64,000 nucleotides of DNA, from positions 82,276,001 to 82,340,000 of the forward strand of contig CM077597.1 in assembly GCA_039654915.1 (NCBI GenBank). The letters run 5' to 3'. Origin of the DNA: Aquilaria yunnanensis (Eukaryota > Streptophyta > Magnoliopsida > Malvales > Thymelaeaceae). The stretch's first letter is position 1; every line of letters begins with the position of its first letter. Shown here in pieces: positions 1-12,780 of the stretch. The translations under genes and the position numbers were made by a program. A model generated the notes under the pieces. That model ran no database searches, was not told the origin of the DNA, and saw only the letters and a program-made list of their open reading frames with translations.

Positions 1-332
1 CGTAGAGACTACTTTGCCCCCCTGAATATGGTATTTATGTGGATAAAAGGTATCATCTCACCTTTGATTTAACAGAAGGCCGAGCATTTCTAGACCTTTG
101 TGATGGCACTTGATCGTAAATTTCTCTTACAATAACCACATCTTATTAAAGAAAGACTCAAGCTATCTCCTCACTTTTAAGTCTACATACATTAATGAAT
201 AATGGTTTGGCCTTAAAGAAAAACTTTCATCAATTTGCAAAGCTTGACAAAGTAATTTACGGTCTTTGTTTTTAATTAAAATATCCTGCCATTCTTTCCT
301 TTCCAACTCGAAGACATAAACTGTGCAAGGCA

Positions 333-801
333 ATAAGGTAGAAACGTGATTCACAATAATAGCCTTTTAACTGAATGAGGATGATATCGAGAGGTAAATG
401 TTAGGTGTGAAGAAAGTTAAGTTTGAATGTTTTTTTTTTTTTTGTGGCAGTCTTTTAGCTGAATGAGAATAATATTAAGAGGTAAATATTAGGCCTGAGT
501 AAAGTTAAGTTTGAGTGGTGTGAAAGAAGGGTATTTTAATACTACTCGTGAGCAGTATTAAATAAGGTAGAAACATGATTCACAATGATAGTCTTTTAAC
601 TGAATGAGGATGTTAGGTCTGAGGAAAGTTAAATTTAAGTGGTGTGAAAGAATGGTCTTTTAATACTACTCGTAAGCAGTATTAAATAAGGTAGAAACAA
701 GTTTCACAATGATAGTCTTTTAGCTGAATGAGGATGATAAGTCTGAGGAAAGTTAAGTTTAAGTGGTTTGAAAGAAGGGTCTTTTAATACTACTCGTGAG
801 C
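333..801. repeat. Tandem repeat, ~123-bp unit, 3-4 copies, element A
   Basis: Units restart at about 333, 560 and 683 with AATAAGGTAGAAAC, each followed by a TGAATGAGGATGA-type stretch and by AATACTACTCGTGAGCA. A partial, expanded unit with a T-run lies at 430-555. The array sits where the polymerase or 3' untranslated region of element A should be. Confidence 0.8.
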
Positions 802-1097
802 AAATTTGATTATGATGAAAAACTCAATAGTGATGACCTCAAACTTGCCACTCTTTTCAGAAAGTTAAACCTCATCTGTTGCCCCCCAACTATCGTGGTC
901 ATTATGTATGCTTGGCTTGAAAGTTGCTTTTGTCTTCTAGACCGCCTTTGCAGATTTTCAGTCTAGAATCCATAGCTCACTTTTTTTCTTTTTTTCTTTT
1001 TTTCTTTTGCTCTAGTTTGAGCCCTTTTTCCTTTTTTTTTTTTTTGTTTCCCCTTTTTTTTTTTTTGTGAGCTATGGTGATGACATACTTGATAACT

Positions 1098-1395
1098 CTC
1101 TTGAAGTGAGATGACTCAAGTGGCCTTGCTTGCTCGTGCTTGTTCTCAGTCCTTTTTGGTTTTGAATTTTCCCTTGTTGTCTTTTGATGGAAGGGATGAA
1201 TTTCTCTTTTCGGAGTTTGTGTTGCAAAGAACTGAGATCATAGCCCTCTTGAAGTGAAATGATTCAAGTGGCCTTAGTTGCTTGTGTTTGCTCTCAGTTT
1301 CTTTTTTTTTGTTTTGGATTTTCCCTTTAATGGCTTTTGATGGAAGGGATGAACTTCTTTCCTTTGTTGGAATTTGTGTTGCAGAAAACTGAGAA
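1098..1395. repeat. Two-copy tandem duplication, ~148 bp, element A
   Basis: Copies start at 1098 and 1246 with CTCTTGAAGTGA and share ATGGAAGGGATGAA and TTTGTGTTGCA further on. T-rich microsatellite tracts lie before and within it (979-1070). The minus-strand open frame across it simply reflects the duplicated low-complexity sequence. Confidence 0.8.
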
Positions 1396-1648
1396 TTTTT
1401 TTTTTTTTTTGTATTGAGCATTTGTGAGAATTGGGAGGCCACTGAAGTCATTTAATATGAGAGCTAACTTCTTTGGAAGCTAATCCCGGACTTCTTGCAA
1501 GGATGTTGATAACCACTATGAATTCTTTTTTTGAGAGTTGGGGTGCAACATATGAAATCCTTCTTACTAGATTTGACAGCACTTTCAAGATCGCCACTAT
1601 TAAATCTCCCTTAACTTTTTATTTTCACCCACGAGTAGTATCGTTTTC

Positions 1649-1920
1649 AAAGTAAAGTGTGATAGCAATAATGGTTAGTGCAATGGCGAAGATTGAGAGA
1701 TAGAGGTAAAAATGAAATTTTTGGTAAAAAATGGTAGAATGCACACATAATATCTTTTTGTTGGAGAACAAAAAGAATTACCGGTTGTCAAAAAGTAAAG
1801 TGTGATGACAATAATGGATAGTATAATGGCAAAGAGTGTAAAAATGGAAAGTAGTAGAATGCACGCATTACATCTTTTTGTTGTACCAGAAAGAATACCA
1901 GGTGTCCATCTAACAAAGAC
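1649..1920. repeat. Two-copy tandem duplication, ~143 bp, element A
   Basis: Copies start at about 1650 and 1793 with AAAGTAAAGTGTGAT and both contain ATCTTTTTGTTG near their ends. The position just beyond the fused remnant of the protease end suggests a 3' untranslated region. Confidence 0.75.
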
Positions 1921-2243
1921 TACACCCTAGATTCTGGACTAAATCTAGGAGATTTTTACTATTAGATTACTTTTGCAAGCTTTCAAAGATACAAGTTTAT
2001 TCAAAGGATTCCCTGTCATTCGAAAATGTATGCGGACTGTTAGGTCAGATCTGACTTGGAGCCCTTCCAAAATCAATGTAATTCCAGCTCAAAATCTTTA
2101 CTTTCAATTACCAATCACATCGGGCCTAGCAGCTTGACCTCGGTTTTGTTTGATTTGTAGAGGAATGGCCTTGGGACTTGACGGCTTAAGAGTAGGTTTT
2201 GAGATTGGTATAGCATTGACTTCTTGTTCTTTAATGATCACAT

Positions 2244-3996
2244 TCACATCATCATAAAAACGATAAGTTGGGATGAGTCTATGAGTCTTTGCAGATTCTT
2301 ACGGAATTCTGAGCATTCTTGGATAGAATGACTCTTACTGTCATGAAAGTTGCACCATTCCTCATCTTCAACTTCTTCATGTCCAAAAGAAGGCTTTCCC
2401 ATGATAATCCCTTCTTTCACAAGGCATGAATATACATGCTTAAGAGGGGTTATGATATCATTGACTGACTTTTTCATCAGCCGGTGTTCTTCTATCATAT
2501 TGACTGGTTTTTCTTGATGAGGCGGCAATGGATTGTGAGTGACGTTCGGTTCATCGGAAAAGTCCAACCACTTTGATTCGATTAATTGTTGGACTATACG
2601 TTTCAATGCTGTGCAATTTTCCAAGCCATGGCCTGGAACGCCATCATGATATGGGCAAGTTATGTTGGGGTCATACCATGTTGGATACGGGGGTCCAAAT
2701 GGATTTGTAGGAATTGGACGGATAAGTTGACTTTCTATGAGTTTTGGATACAACTCAGTGTAAGTCATGGGAATTGGTGCAAAAACTTCTTTTGGTCTTC
2801 GTGTGGGTACTGGAGGAGTCGGAACAGGTGGCCGTAACTGATTAGGCCTGTTGAGAGGATAATTGTTGGGCCTATTGGGAGGATAATCATTAGGCCTATT
2901 GGAAGGATAATCATTGGGCATATTGGGAGGATAGTCATTGGGCCTATTGGTAGGATAATAATTGGGCCTTTTGGCAGAATAGGATAGGCGAGGACCGGTA
3001 GCCACAGTACCTACGAGGGGAATCCCTCTTTCGCGTCCTATTTGTTGTACTTCTTCATCTTTTGTTCTGGATGGTCCTCCTCTTTTCATAGGATCACTAA
3101 AGGACTCAGCAATCTTCCCAGTCCTAATCCCATGCTCGATCCTTTCTCCAGACATGACAACATCGGAGAAATTAGTTGCCGAATTGCCAATGAGTTTGTC
3201 ATAATATGGGTATTTCAGTGTCTGGACAAACAAAGTGGCCATTTCTTTTTCTGTCATGAGTGGCTGAACTTGTGCAGCTAAGTCCCTCCACCGTTGGGCA
3301 TATTCCTTGAAAGTTTCTGGCTTTTTATTCTCCAATGTTTTGGAGAGTTTGGCGATCCGGAGCCAAGTCCCTAACATGTTTATAGTTGCCGATGAAGGCC
3401 TGAGCAAGGTCATTCCAAGTTTTGATGTTTCTTGGTCCTTGACTTAGATACCACTGCAATGCTGATTTTGTGAGACTTTTCTGAAAAAGTGCAATCCACA
3501 CCTTTTCATCTTTTGTGAGTGGTTGTAGTCTCCTTAGGAACAGTGTGATGTGAGTGATGGGATCACTCGTTCCGTCGTATTTTACGAAATCCGGTACTTT
3601 AAAGTCCGAAGGGATTATGACGTCTGGCACTAAGCAGAGGTCATCCACTGAGAGAGATCCGAATATATTACCTCCTTCAATGGCTCGCAGTCTCTTCTCT
3701 ATTGTTTCGAGTTTTTGAGATTCTCCTTCTTCCTTTGGTGGTGTCTTCTTCTCTTCATACACAGTGTCTTGTTTCAGGTGAACACTAGCAGACGGTCCTG
3801 ATTCTTGAAACAGGTTTTCTTGGACTGAGACTCGTTGCGGGGTGAATCCCGGGGGATAAGTGGGATCTTGTACTTCTTTGATGGGGACTTGAGTTGTTTT
3901 CCCTTTGATTAATTCCATCAATTGTCTCATCTGTTCTGACATACTTTCAATCTTGGACTCCATCTCCATGAGACGTCCTTCGGCTTGTTCTGCCAT
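2244..3996 (-). pseudogene. gag: Gag of element A, one frameshift
   Basis: Gag forms the capsid of the retrotransposon particle. The first frame starts at ATG 3996 (MAEQAEGR) and runs to 3325; the second runs from 3413 to 2244, so a single frameshift in the shared 3325-3413 segment separates them. Together they give about 560 residues. Visible features in order: an N-terminal predicted coiled-coil stretch rich in E, K, M and Q; a PPGFTP motif; the capsid core (WIALFQKSLTKSALQWYLS); a repeated proline/asparagine tract (RPNDYPPN-like, six to seven copies, about 2860-2965); and two cysteine/histidine knuckles of the form CX2HX5HX4C (CPYHDGVPGHGLENC, then CNFHDSKSHSIQEC). The paralogue in element C is at 25976-27956. 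The frameshift makes it non-functional unless a programmed shift is used, for which nothing was seen. Confidence 0.85.
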
Positions 3997-4074
3997 TAAT
4001 CTTGTTTGGAGCCGAGTTGAATATCGGTGTTGAGGTCCAATTTTACCTTTTTAAAGGAATATTTATTTTATTAA

Positions 4075-4480
4075 ATTCTATGCGTATATGATTGATGTGA
4101 TGGATGCATGCAATGAGATTATGTTTTTATCAAAATTTATATGCACGTGATTGATGTAATGGAATGCATGCAATGAGATTATTTTTATCAGATTTTATAT
4201 GCGTGTGATTGATGTAATGGATGCATGCAATATAAAGTGAGATTATGTTTTTATCAGACTTTATATGCACGTGATTAATGTAATGGAATGCATGCAATGA
4301 GATTATTTTTATCAGATTTTATATGCATGTGATTAATGTAATGGAATGCATGCAATGAGATTATTTTTATCAGATTTTATATGCGTGTGATTGATGTAAT
4401 GGAATGCATGCAATGAGATTATTTTTATCATACTTTATATGCACGTGATTAATGTAATGGAATGCATGCAATGAGTGAGT
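4075..4480. repeat. Tandem array, 7 units of ~59-64 bp, leader of element A
   Basis: Each unit carries GATTGATGTAATGGAATGCA or a close variant followed by TGCAATGAGATTA. TGGATGCATG/TGGAATGCATG starts fall at about 4100, 4160, 4219, 4283, 4342, 4400 and 4459. The unit includes the palindrome TGCATGCA. The array lies between the primer site and gag. Confidence 0.9.
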
Positions 4481-5196
4481 TTGCTTATCCATTATCGTAG
4501 AACTTCAAAACTTTTAGTTGTCATTATAAAGACCAAAAAGTTAGCATAATTTGATGCGTGGTTTTGATGCATGAAGAATAATTGCACAAGAAAGATAAGG
4601 TTATTAATAAGTTAAATAGCAATTAACAACTCATGAAGTATTATGGAAAAATGAATTAAAACCATAAATATAAGACACGAAGAAAATAAAAGTGTAGAGC
4701 AACAACATAGCATAACAAGGACGTGCTTATGGCGTTGGTAAAATGGTAGAAATTCTATGGTCAGTTCTATGGTTAAGTGGGGAGTTCTATATGCATAAGG
4801 TAGCTTATCAAAAAGGCAAGGGATAGTTCCCGAATCCCGTCACTAAATTATAGTGACGGCCCGATTCCTTACCCTCTAGGGTTTATGTAAGGAATGGATT
4901 AATTCGAGTCGTAGCTTTTCGTGGGCCCATGCAGAGACTAACCGTCTCAGAAGGCAATACACTACTTTGCTACTTTGAAACCGGTGAAGGCTTGGAGACC
5001 ATGGCCTCACAAGGACAACAACACCAATTCCGCTTAGAAAGAATCGTGTTCGATTTAAGTAAGCTCGGGTATAGAGCTTCATATTGTGAATGCATAATGC
5101 ATGTTTTCGCTAAGTAAATATAGCATATAAAAATCCACATAATAAGCAAAGTAAATTAAAACAAATCAACTTTAGGCTCGACTCACTAACGTCGAG

Positions 5197-5214
5197 TCCC
5201 CAGTGGAGTCGCCA
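5197..5214 (-). promoter_or_regulatory. Primer binding site of element A (tRNA-Arg type)
   Basis: On the minus strand it reads TGGCGACTCCACTGGGGA, separated by three bases (5215-5217) from the LTR. The identical 18 bases occur at 22485-22502 in element C. From memory the sequence is complementary to the 3' end of plant tRNA-Arg(ACG), the primer reported for Ogre-type elements. Confidence 0.85.
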
Positions 5215-5217
5215 AGC

Positions 5218-8022
5218 TGTGGCAACGTGTGGATCGTTTTCGGGAGTCGCCACCAATCGGTTTTCGCTCAGGTCGATTGGATACCTAAAATATGGTCTGC
5301 GAGAGTTCGGGGATCGGGAGTACGGTTACGTTAAAACAACTTTGTTAAAACGCCCAAAAATTGGCACCTTAGTTGATTTTAATTTTGTTTTGCTTTGCTT
5401 TTAAATAATTCTCAGTTAATTTTCAAAATTAGAAATTTTAACTGGATTAGTCGAAATGTGGATTTTTAAATTAATTAATTTGTATGAAATTTTATACTTC
5501 CGAACCATGGACTCTGCCGAGTCATTTGGACACGGAAGATTTGGATTCCGAACCATGGACTCTGCCGAGTCATTTGGACACGGAATTTGACGAAATTTTA
5601 ATCCATATCGTAAAAATATGGATTTTTTATCTTTTTATTTAATTTATTTATTTTAAAAGTTTGATATTTTCCAAACCGTAGATCCTACAGGATCATCCGG
5701 ATATGGAAATTATTTTAATTTAATTAAATTTTTCTAAGCGTGACTTTTTGATTATGTCAAACTAATTTTTTTAGATTAATTAAAAAGAAGTTTATCTAAT
5801 CTAATCCTATAATTAAGCTTAACATTAATTTCTAAACTAATTCATAACTTTAATAATCCAAACAAAACTTAAAAAAAATAAGTAAAATAGCACCTAATTT
5901 GTAACTCAGAACAATATTAGAGTCTTGAATAGACAAATCAAATCCGACCAGGGGAAAATTATTTATTAAAAATAACTATCTAACCTAATCATATAATTAA
6001 ACTTAATGTTAATTCCTAAATTAATTTATGCCTTTAATTAGCTGAACAAACAAAAGTATAATAGAAAATAAGTGCATTTAATGACTTAATTGCAAATTAA
6101 AAAAAAACAAAATTAAAGTCTCAAATTGACAAATCAAATAAATCCAGAAGCAAAAAAAATCAAAATTATGCCAAAATTATGGACTTTCATATCAGATCCG
6201 GACAACGAGTCGGTTTGCGATTGAGATTTCGTTATTTAATTTTAATTTTTGTTTTGTTTTGTTTGCTTTAAATAAAATTAATTAACATCCAAACCATGGA
6301 TTCTAACCAAACCACCTGGATATGGGCGAATAATCGTTTTAAGATTTTATCAAACCACCAAGGACGGATCTTTGAAATTTACCATGTGTTATAAAATTGA
6401 CTCTTATTAAATCGTTTCTTAATTCCTGGATGATGAGAAAAGTAAGCATACATGAGTAATTAATTTACTAATTATTTTTATACACTATTAATATTTGTTG
6501 TTTTCAAGATGCATTATGAGATCTAAATCACAACTATAAGAACAAGAGAATATAAAAATGAGTTAAACATTCCGAGTGACATGCCTATATAGATTTAATG
6601 ATTAAATTTTATAGATGACAAATCAAACAAAACAAAGAAAGAAATCAAAGAAATTAAATAAATAAAGAAGTAAGTAAATAAATAAATAAGTAAATAAATA
6701 AAATAGTCAAGTAAGTAAGTAAATAAATCAACCGATGAGTAAATAAAGAGAATAAATAAAAAGAAAACAAACAAAACAAAAATACAACAGACAACATGAA
6801 GTAAAATATTTAAGACATATTTTATATAAATTTAATAGTTAAGGTTAATGCAAAGTTCAAACAGACAGAATAAATAAAACAAAAAGAAATCAATGAAAAT
6901 CCAGCTGTCAGTGACTGATCTGCAAGATAAAATGAAGTTAGTGGCTTAAATGGATAAAATAAAGAAAACTAGAGACTAAGCAAGAATTTTTACCAAAAAA
7001 AGTTTTGACTGGTCAAAGACGTATCTGTTTCTTTTTCGTTTTCGTTTTTTTTCAATTCCAGTTCTGTTTCGTCGGCGATCAAGGCGGCGATGGGTAAGGG
7101 AGTTGGCGCGGTAAACGACGGCAGGGGATGGGGCGGACGACGCGATGAGGTGGACTGTGCAACGTGGCAGCTGACGGGACGGCAGTGTGCGGGGAAGGTG
7201 CGAGACGGCGAGGGCGAAGCGCAAACGGGAGGCAGAGATGGAGCGCGACCAGCAGGGGAGAAGCGACAGCAGGCTGGATGGAGGCGCTGCAGGAGGCGAT
7301 ATGGAGGAGCTCTGGAGGGAGGCGACGGAGCAGGAAGCTGGCAGCAAGGGCGAGGGGGCACGGCGGGCGAGCGTGGTATGGCAGAGCACGAGGCGTGGGC
7401 GCGGTGGTGGAGGGACGGCAGCGTCACGATGACGTCGAGGCTATGGACGGCGGGGGTAAGAGGTTACGGTGCTGCTTGACGAAGCAGGGCCGAGAGAACG
7501 GCAGCAGAGGAGCGCAGAGGGGAGGGGAGGAGCGAGAAGAGGGAGAGACAGAGAGATGAACGTGAGAGCTCGGAGATCAGAAGCATGTGTGTGTGAGCCC
7601 AGATGAGGGAGAAGCGATGTGATCGTGAGAGTAGGAAGATGAGAGAGCGAAGCTGAAGAGAGAGATAGCGAAGGTCAGAGGGAGAGGAGAGTGAGAGAAT
7701 TGTTTTTAGAGAGAGTCAGAGATGAGAAGGAGAGGAAGATGAGAAGGAGCTCTGTTGTGTGTCTGCCGAGTGAGAGAGAGAGGAGTTGTTTTAATAGAAA
7801 GGGAAGAAGAATCGAGAAGGGAGCAGGTGAAGAAATTTGTGCCCGGGGAGCGTCTGTCGGCCACTTTTAATTTTTTTTTTTTCATTAATTAATTTCATTT
7901 TAATTTTAATTAATTTAATTAATTTTTAATTAATAATAATAAATTTTTTTATATAAAAAAAAAAAACAAAAAAGATGTCCGTAAAACAATATTTTATATC
8001 TTTTAATTAATTAATTGATTTT

Positions 8023-8053
<31 letters not shown>

Positions 8054-8088
8054 AATTTCAACTGGTCGGACGAAATTGGGTGTCAACA
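5218..8088 (-). repeat. 5' LTR of element A, 2871 bp
   Basis: Read on the minus strand it begins TGTTGACACCC (at 8088) and ends TTGCCACA (at 5218), matching both ends of element C's LTRs. It contains a 48-bp direct duplication (5500-5585) built on CCGAACCATGGACTCTGCCG, and weaker relatives at about 5680 and 6290. Bases 7080-7560 are GC-rich and 7560-7790 are GA-rich on the plus strand, so pyrimidine-rich in the element's sense. This corresponds in position to the CT-rich block in element C's LTR. Long open frames in this block are compositional. Confidence 0.88.
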
Positions 8089-9312
8089 GATTGCAAGTTT
8101 TTATTTTGTCTTATATTAACTATATTAAGGAGAAAAGTTCGGAGGTTTATTTTTTTAAAAGCTATAACTAAATTACACATTTTTAGGCCTTGACTACAGG
8201 TTTGACCATATAAAGAATTATATGAAAATGGAAGAAGCTGGAGAATTCTTAAAAGGACATGTAATAAATTTTGGTATAACAAAAGAAATACCCAACATGT
8301 GCTATAATGTTGGATTAAAATTTTAATCATTTTCATCCAAAATATAATTTTGTTGAAACTTTGTTATTTTTTCATTTTTGTAATATTGAATCCCTATACT
8401 TTCATATTTGACATTGATACACAAAATTATTTAAATATAAAACATATTTTAAGTATTTATAAGTTTTTAAAAAATTGTATTTTTATATTCAGTTTACTAA
8501 ATTAATATTTTTCTTTTTTTATTATTCAAAATTTTATTGTTTTCTAATATTTAAAATTTAAACACATTTGTATCATTTACAAATTCTTTATATTAGGAAA
8601 GTAAGAATAGTATTTGAAAAATAAAAAATAGAAAAACATTGGTGATTGTTTCTTGTGTTTTCTATAAGTCTTTTTGTAACAAAAAACTGAAAAATGCCAA
8701 TAAATTGAAAATTTTGTAACAAATATTTCTTTGATTTATTTGACTATTAAACATACCTAAAAACATGTTTATCCATTTATTTACTTTTTAATTTTTTAAT
8801 ATTTTTATTAGAACCCAAAAGTACAACTTAACACACACACACACACACACAAATATAAAATAAAAAGTGTAAAGATATGGGGTGGCTAAGCCATAAATTA
8901 TAAAGTTATCAGTTTTCCTTTTAGGTACTGAAAATTATTCTATTTTAAGGAGTCGATTTCATATGGTTGACTAATTATATCATAAGAATAATAGGTAAGA
9001 CTAAATGTTTAAACCTTAGTGATGTGAGTATAATTTTTAAGTCATGGGTATGCATTAATTACCCAAAGATAAAAAAGCTATATAAAACTTGACCTCGATA
9101 TTTGTACCAATCACATTGACTTTTTCTATAAAATTGATGGTAAGTGTAGATTTGAGACCTTGATGTATGTGTATTTTTTATTAAAAATTAATAGATAGGT
9201 AATTAGGCTTTTTTAGTAATTTATAGTTAATTATGTTACATGTCTTTGGAATAATTCAATTTTTACTTACCAAGTTCATACTTTGACATCATGACTCATA
9301 TTTGTGTCATAT
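8089..9312. other. Unassigned AT-rich spacer
   Basis: No coding sequence or recognisable repeat family is visible apart from a short CA microsatellite (about 8829-8851). Several frames are open by chance only. Confidence 0.6.
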
Positions 9313-12300
9313 TGTAATAACCATAGAAATTAAGGGAAATAAAATTACCACATTACTGTAAATGCAAAAATTACCATTTTACTCTGAAGGGTATTTTAGT
9401 AATTTTACCTATCAATTTAGAAAATTGGTGTAAAATTAAAAATCTTGATCCTTAAATAATTTCTTTAATGGTCATTAAGTCAAATTTCAAGCCGAAATCT
9501 CAAATTTATTTTGTTTAGGCTAAGGGCATTTTTGTCATTCCAACCGAGCATTAAATGAAAAATCTGGGAGCACCATTAGATTCTTCTCACAAAAATGAGT
9601 CAAAATAAATTAGCCTCACTTAATTTAAAATTTATTTGCTTAGGTTTTAAAAAATTTAGTCTACGTGCGTGTAGGGTTTAAACCGAGTTTGTGCTTTTGT
9701 TGCATAGGATAATTTCTTATTTAACCCTAATCTCTATCTTAATATAAAAATTTAACTTCCTGCTGCATGACTAATTAGAATATATATATATATATTCAAA
9801 TTAAACCTATTTAATCTACTTACCTTTTTCTTATTTGTGCCATTATCCCAGTAACCTTATTTTTTTTTATTTCTTCCCTTCTCCCCGTAATTGTACCTAA
9901 GTCAAGATCCGAAACTTTCTCTAGAAAAACAAAACCTAGGCATGTTCATTCTTTTGGCTTCATCTTTTTCTCCAACCGCCAAGCCCCAGCACACAAGGCC
10001 AGCGTCATGACCATTAATCCAAGTCTTGCCACACACATTATTTTCTAATAGTTTTGGCTATTTTTCTCTCCTTCATTATCTTACTTAATCTAGATAGTCA
10101 TTTAACCGATCCAATATTTCTGGTTTTCTCTTTGGAGAGGAGAAGTCATTGCACTAGAAGAATCATCATCACACCATTGTGTATTGTTGTCATCTCGATC
10201 ACATTTTTTGTCGAACTATCGTAAGTCCAGCCCTTGGGCTTTATTTCTCCATCATCCAAGCAATTTTTTTTTTATTTGGTTCCCTATTATTACTTAGGTT
10301 CATTAAGTTGAAGGGAGACCACATCCAGATACCAAAAGTGATCCTACGAGCACCAACAATCCTAATTTGATTCATGTGAGCCAAAATTCTTCGGTATTAC
10401 TCTTTTAATTTTTTTTTCAGCACCTAAAGGCCTTATATTTTTGCTCTAAATTTTTGGTAGATCATTGTTAATCCAAGTTTTGGGTGTTTGCACTCGTCTT
10501 TGGTGCCATCAGGTCCTTACTTGCTTCTACACCCCGGTAAGCCACCGTAGCCGTTTTAAAATTCTTTTTGCTACCAATTTCAAATCTTAGAGGCCTAAGA
10601 AGTCTATTTTCCTTGCTGTCCATCTTGTTTCAAAGGGTTAGAAAATCCTTACTTGAAGGTTTGACGCTTATTTGGACTCCAGAAGCGCCAAAGATCCCGA
10701 AAACACATCGGTAACCGAAATAATTTTTTTTTCTTTCCAAGATCAGTTTTTACAGCCATTAAATGAGCATATAACTCAGTGTGCGGCCACTGTAACTTTT
10801 AGGATCAATATCAAGAAGGCTCCCAAGATAATTCTGAATAGGCATTAGGCTATTGGAGACACCTCGAGACCTTTTTTGCTCATTAGGTAAAATTTCAGCC
10901 TAGATGCCAAGAACATAAACTTTCCAAGTACCATTTAGGAAAATTTCAAATTTTAGCATATTTTCTAATTTTCTACCATACTAACTTTTTATAAGACCTT
11001 CCTAAGAAATCGCCTCATTTTGCCGTATTATTCTATACTAAGTAAGGGGGAAGAGCGGGTTATCTACCCTCTTAGGCCCAAAATAAACATCAACCCGAAT
11101 AATAAATTTTAAGTAAACAATTGGGTTAAGTAAAATGTTTAAGTGCATGGGAAACATAGGTAGGGTAATTAATTAGTTCTTCTAGAAATTTTTTTTTTTA
11201 TTTTACTTAGTTTTCAATGAGATGTAATTTTGGTTGGTTGGTTGTATGGTTGTAATGATGTGATATATAGTGTATGTTTGGCACTAGTATCATACTAGGC
11301 TGCTTGTAATAAGAATTAAATTAGAATTTTTTTAGGACCACTTGAATAAACTCGTTAGTACCATGTTTAGGGCCGGTAAGACAAACACCACTGTACCATG
11401 TTTAGGGTTGACAAGCTCACTCGCAACATGATGAGATTGAAAGCAATCGTTAGTGGCATGTTAGGACCGTAATAAATTACTATGAGCCGGTAAATAAAGG
11501 ACCAGGAGTGTAAATGCTAAATGACCAACTTAGAAAGAATTCACGAGAGATGAGATGAACATTTATCAGAAATACGCTTGAAAAGATATCATTGATTGTT
11601 ATGACATCATGTAACACTAAGGTAAGATAACAAGATAAAAGAAATAGGATGCACTAGAATAATGACACTATACTAAAAAGAGCTAAAATAAAATGAGCTA
11701 TGATCATACATCAATTGGGTGTTGCATATGATTGATATTTGTCATACATAAGCCTGCATTGAGTAAAAGATTTGAGGAGTAAGATAAAACACGAGTCACG
11801 CAAGGTTGGCGATGGGCATATCTGTATGACCTGATGAGCCGTAAATTTAGAAGAGAGGTTTGAAATGGATGATTCGAACCCGAGAGGCATGTTATAATGG
11901 TGGTGGACCGTCCTTAGTCATGACCCGATAATGATATAGAGTATGGACATATGATTTGTACGCTACTAGACCATAGTTGGAAGGGGACCATGCCTATGGC
12001 TGGTATCACGAAAGGCTTTACCTCGGTATAGGTATTTCGATAGGCTCTAGCTTGGTGGCATCCTTAGTGGCACTACCTAAGAGTTGTCTTGAAAGTGGGT
12101 GATGTATAGACTCACCACCCTAGGTTCGTTCGATGGCATTTAAGTATTGGATTAAATGATCAATTAATAAGATATGATTTAATTGGTAGAAGAAATTATA
12201 AAAATGCATGTTAGATTACGCATGCTAGTAGGATTTTAATATTGTTGTTATGATGTTCTATGAAATTGTTCTTTAATTAAATTGCTTTAACTTAAATTTT

Positions 12301-12780
12301 ATTATTCACTGTTATTTGTTGTAGGAATATTAGGACTCACGTTATGGGCCTGATACTTCTCCCTTACTAAGCAAGTTGTGCTTACCCCTCCTTCTAACAT
12401 GCTTTCTTATGTGAGTATTATGAGGAGACAGAGTACATTGAACTAGATAATGAGGTTCAGGATGTGGAGTAGACTGAGTGAGGGTATGCTATAGCCCATT
12501 GAAAGTTAAATTGGCTAGGACTAGGTTTCAACTTTATGTTATTTGATTTTTGAAGGAATATATGGTTTGTTTAAATTGGCAAATTATCCGTATGTTAGTT
12601 TTCCTGGGATTATCACTTGATTACTTTGATTTCCTTGAATACTCTTATTATTTGGAAAATAAATTAAAATAAAATGTTTTACCTCATACTTCTTAAATTA
12701 TTTTTAATTAAATGCTTTATAATTCTTGGAATTTAAAATATTTTTTCAAAATTAAGATTCATAAAATTAGGCGCATTACA
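9313..12780 (+). mobile_element. Old solo LTR, chromovirus-like, 3468 bp
   Basis: The segment begins TGTAATAACC and ends GCGCATTACA, the inverted TGTAAT/ATTACA ends common in plant Ty3/gypsy chromovirus LTRs. Flanking bases are CATAT (9308-9312) and CATAC (12781-12785), a 5-bp target duplication with one mismatch. Near its 3' end, at about 12350-12390, CCTTACTAAGCAAGTTGTGC resembles the TTACTGAGTAC..CACCCC segment of the LTR family at 22923-25595, supporting plus orientation. No internal coding region is present, so this is a solo LTR left by LTR-LTR recombination, and clearly old. Boundaries come from the ends and the duplication rather than from a second copy. Confidence 0.7.

Larger units (their letters stand above)
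1..8088 (-). mobile_element. Element A: partial Tat/Ogre-type Ty3/gypsy retrotransposon
   Basis: The right end is a 5' LTR (5218-8088) read on the minus strand. It is followed leftward by an Arg-tRNA type primer site (5197-5214), a leader with a 60-bp tandem array, and a gag frame (3996-2244). The other LTR lies beyond the left edge. Just left of gag the sequence matches element C only up to about 2110. It then resumes (about 2080 to 1940) with similarity to C at 29160-29270, after C's protease/G-patch frame. The protease has therefore been deleted, and no reverse transcriptase, RNase H or integrase is recognisable in 1-2080, which holds three tandem-repeat blocks instead. This looks like a non-autonomous or internally deleted derivative. 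The 5 bases right of the LTR (8089-8093, GATTG) would be the target duplication, but its partner is not visible. Confidence 0.85.

Noticed and set aside
4077..4480. TGCATGCA-rich array as a seed-type RY promoter element
   Set aside because: The motif is part of a tandem repeat in a retroelement leader; there is no gene context to support a regulatory role.
7090..7559. Several glycine- and arginine-rich frames on both strands
   Set aside because: They fall in the GC-rich block of element A's LTR and are a product of composition; no conserved protein pattern.
10179..10370. 63-codon plus-strand frame, hydrophobic
   Set aside because: Short, inside the old solo LTR, no recognisable domain.
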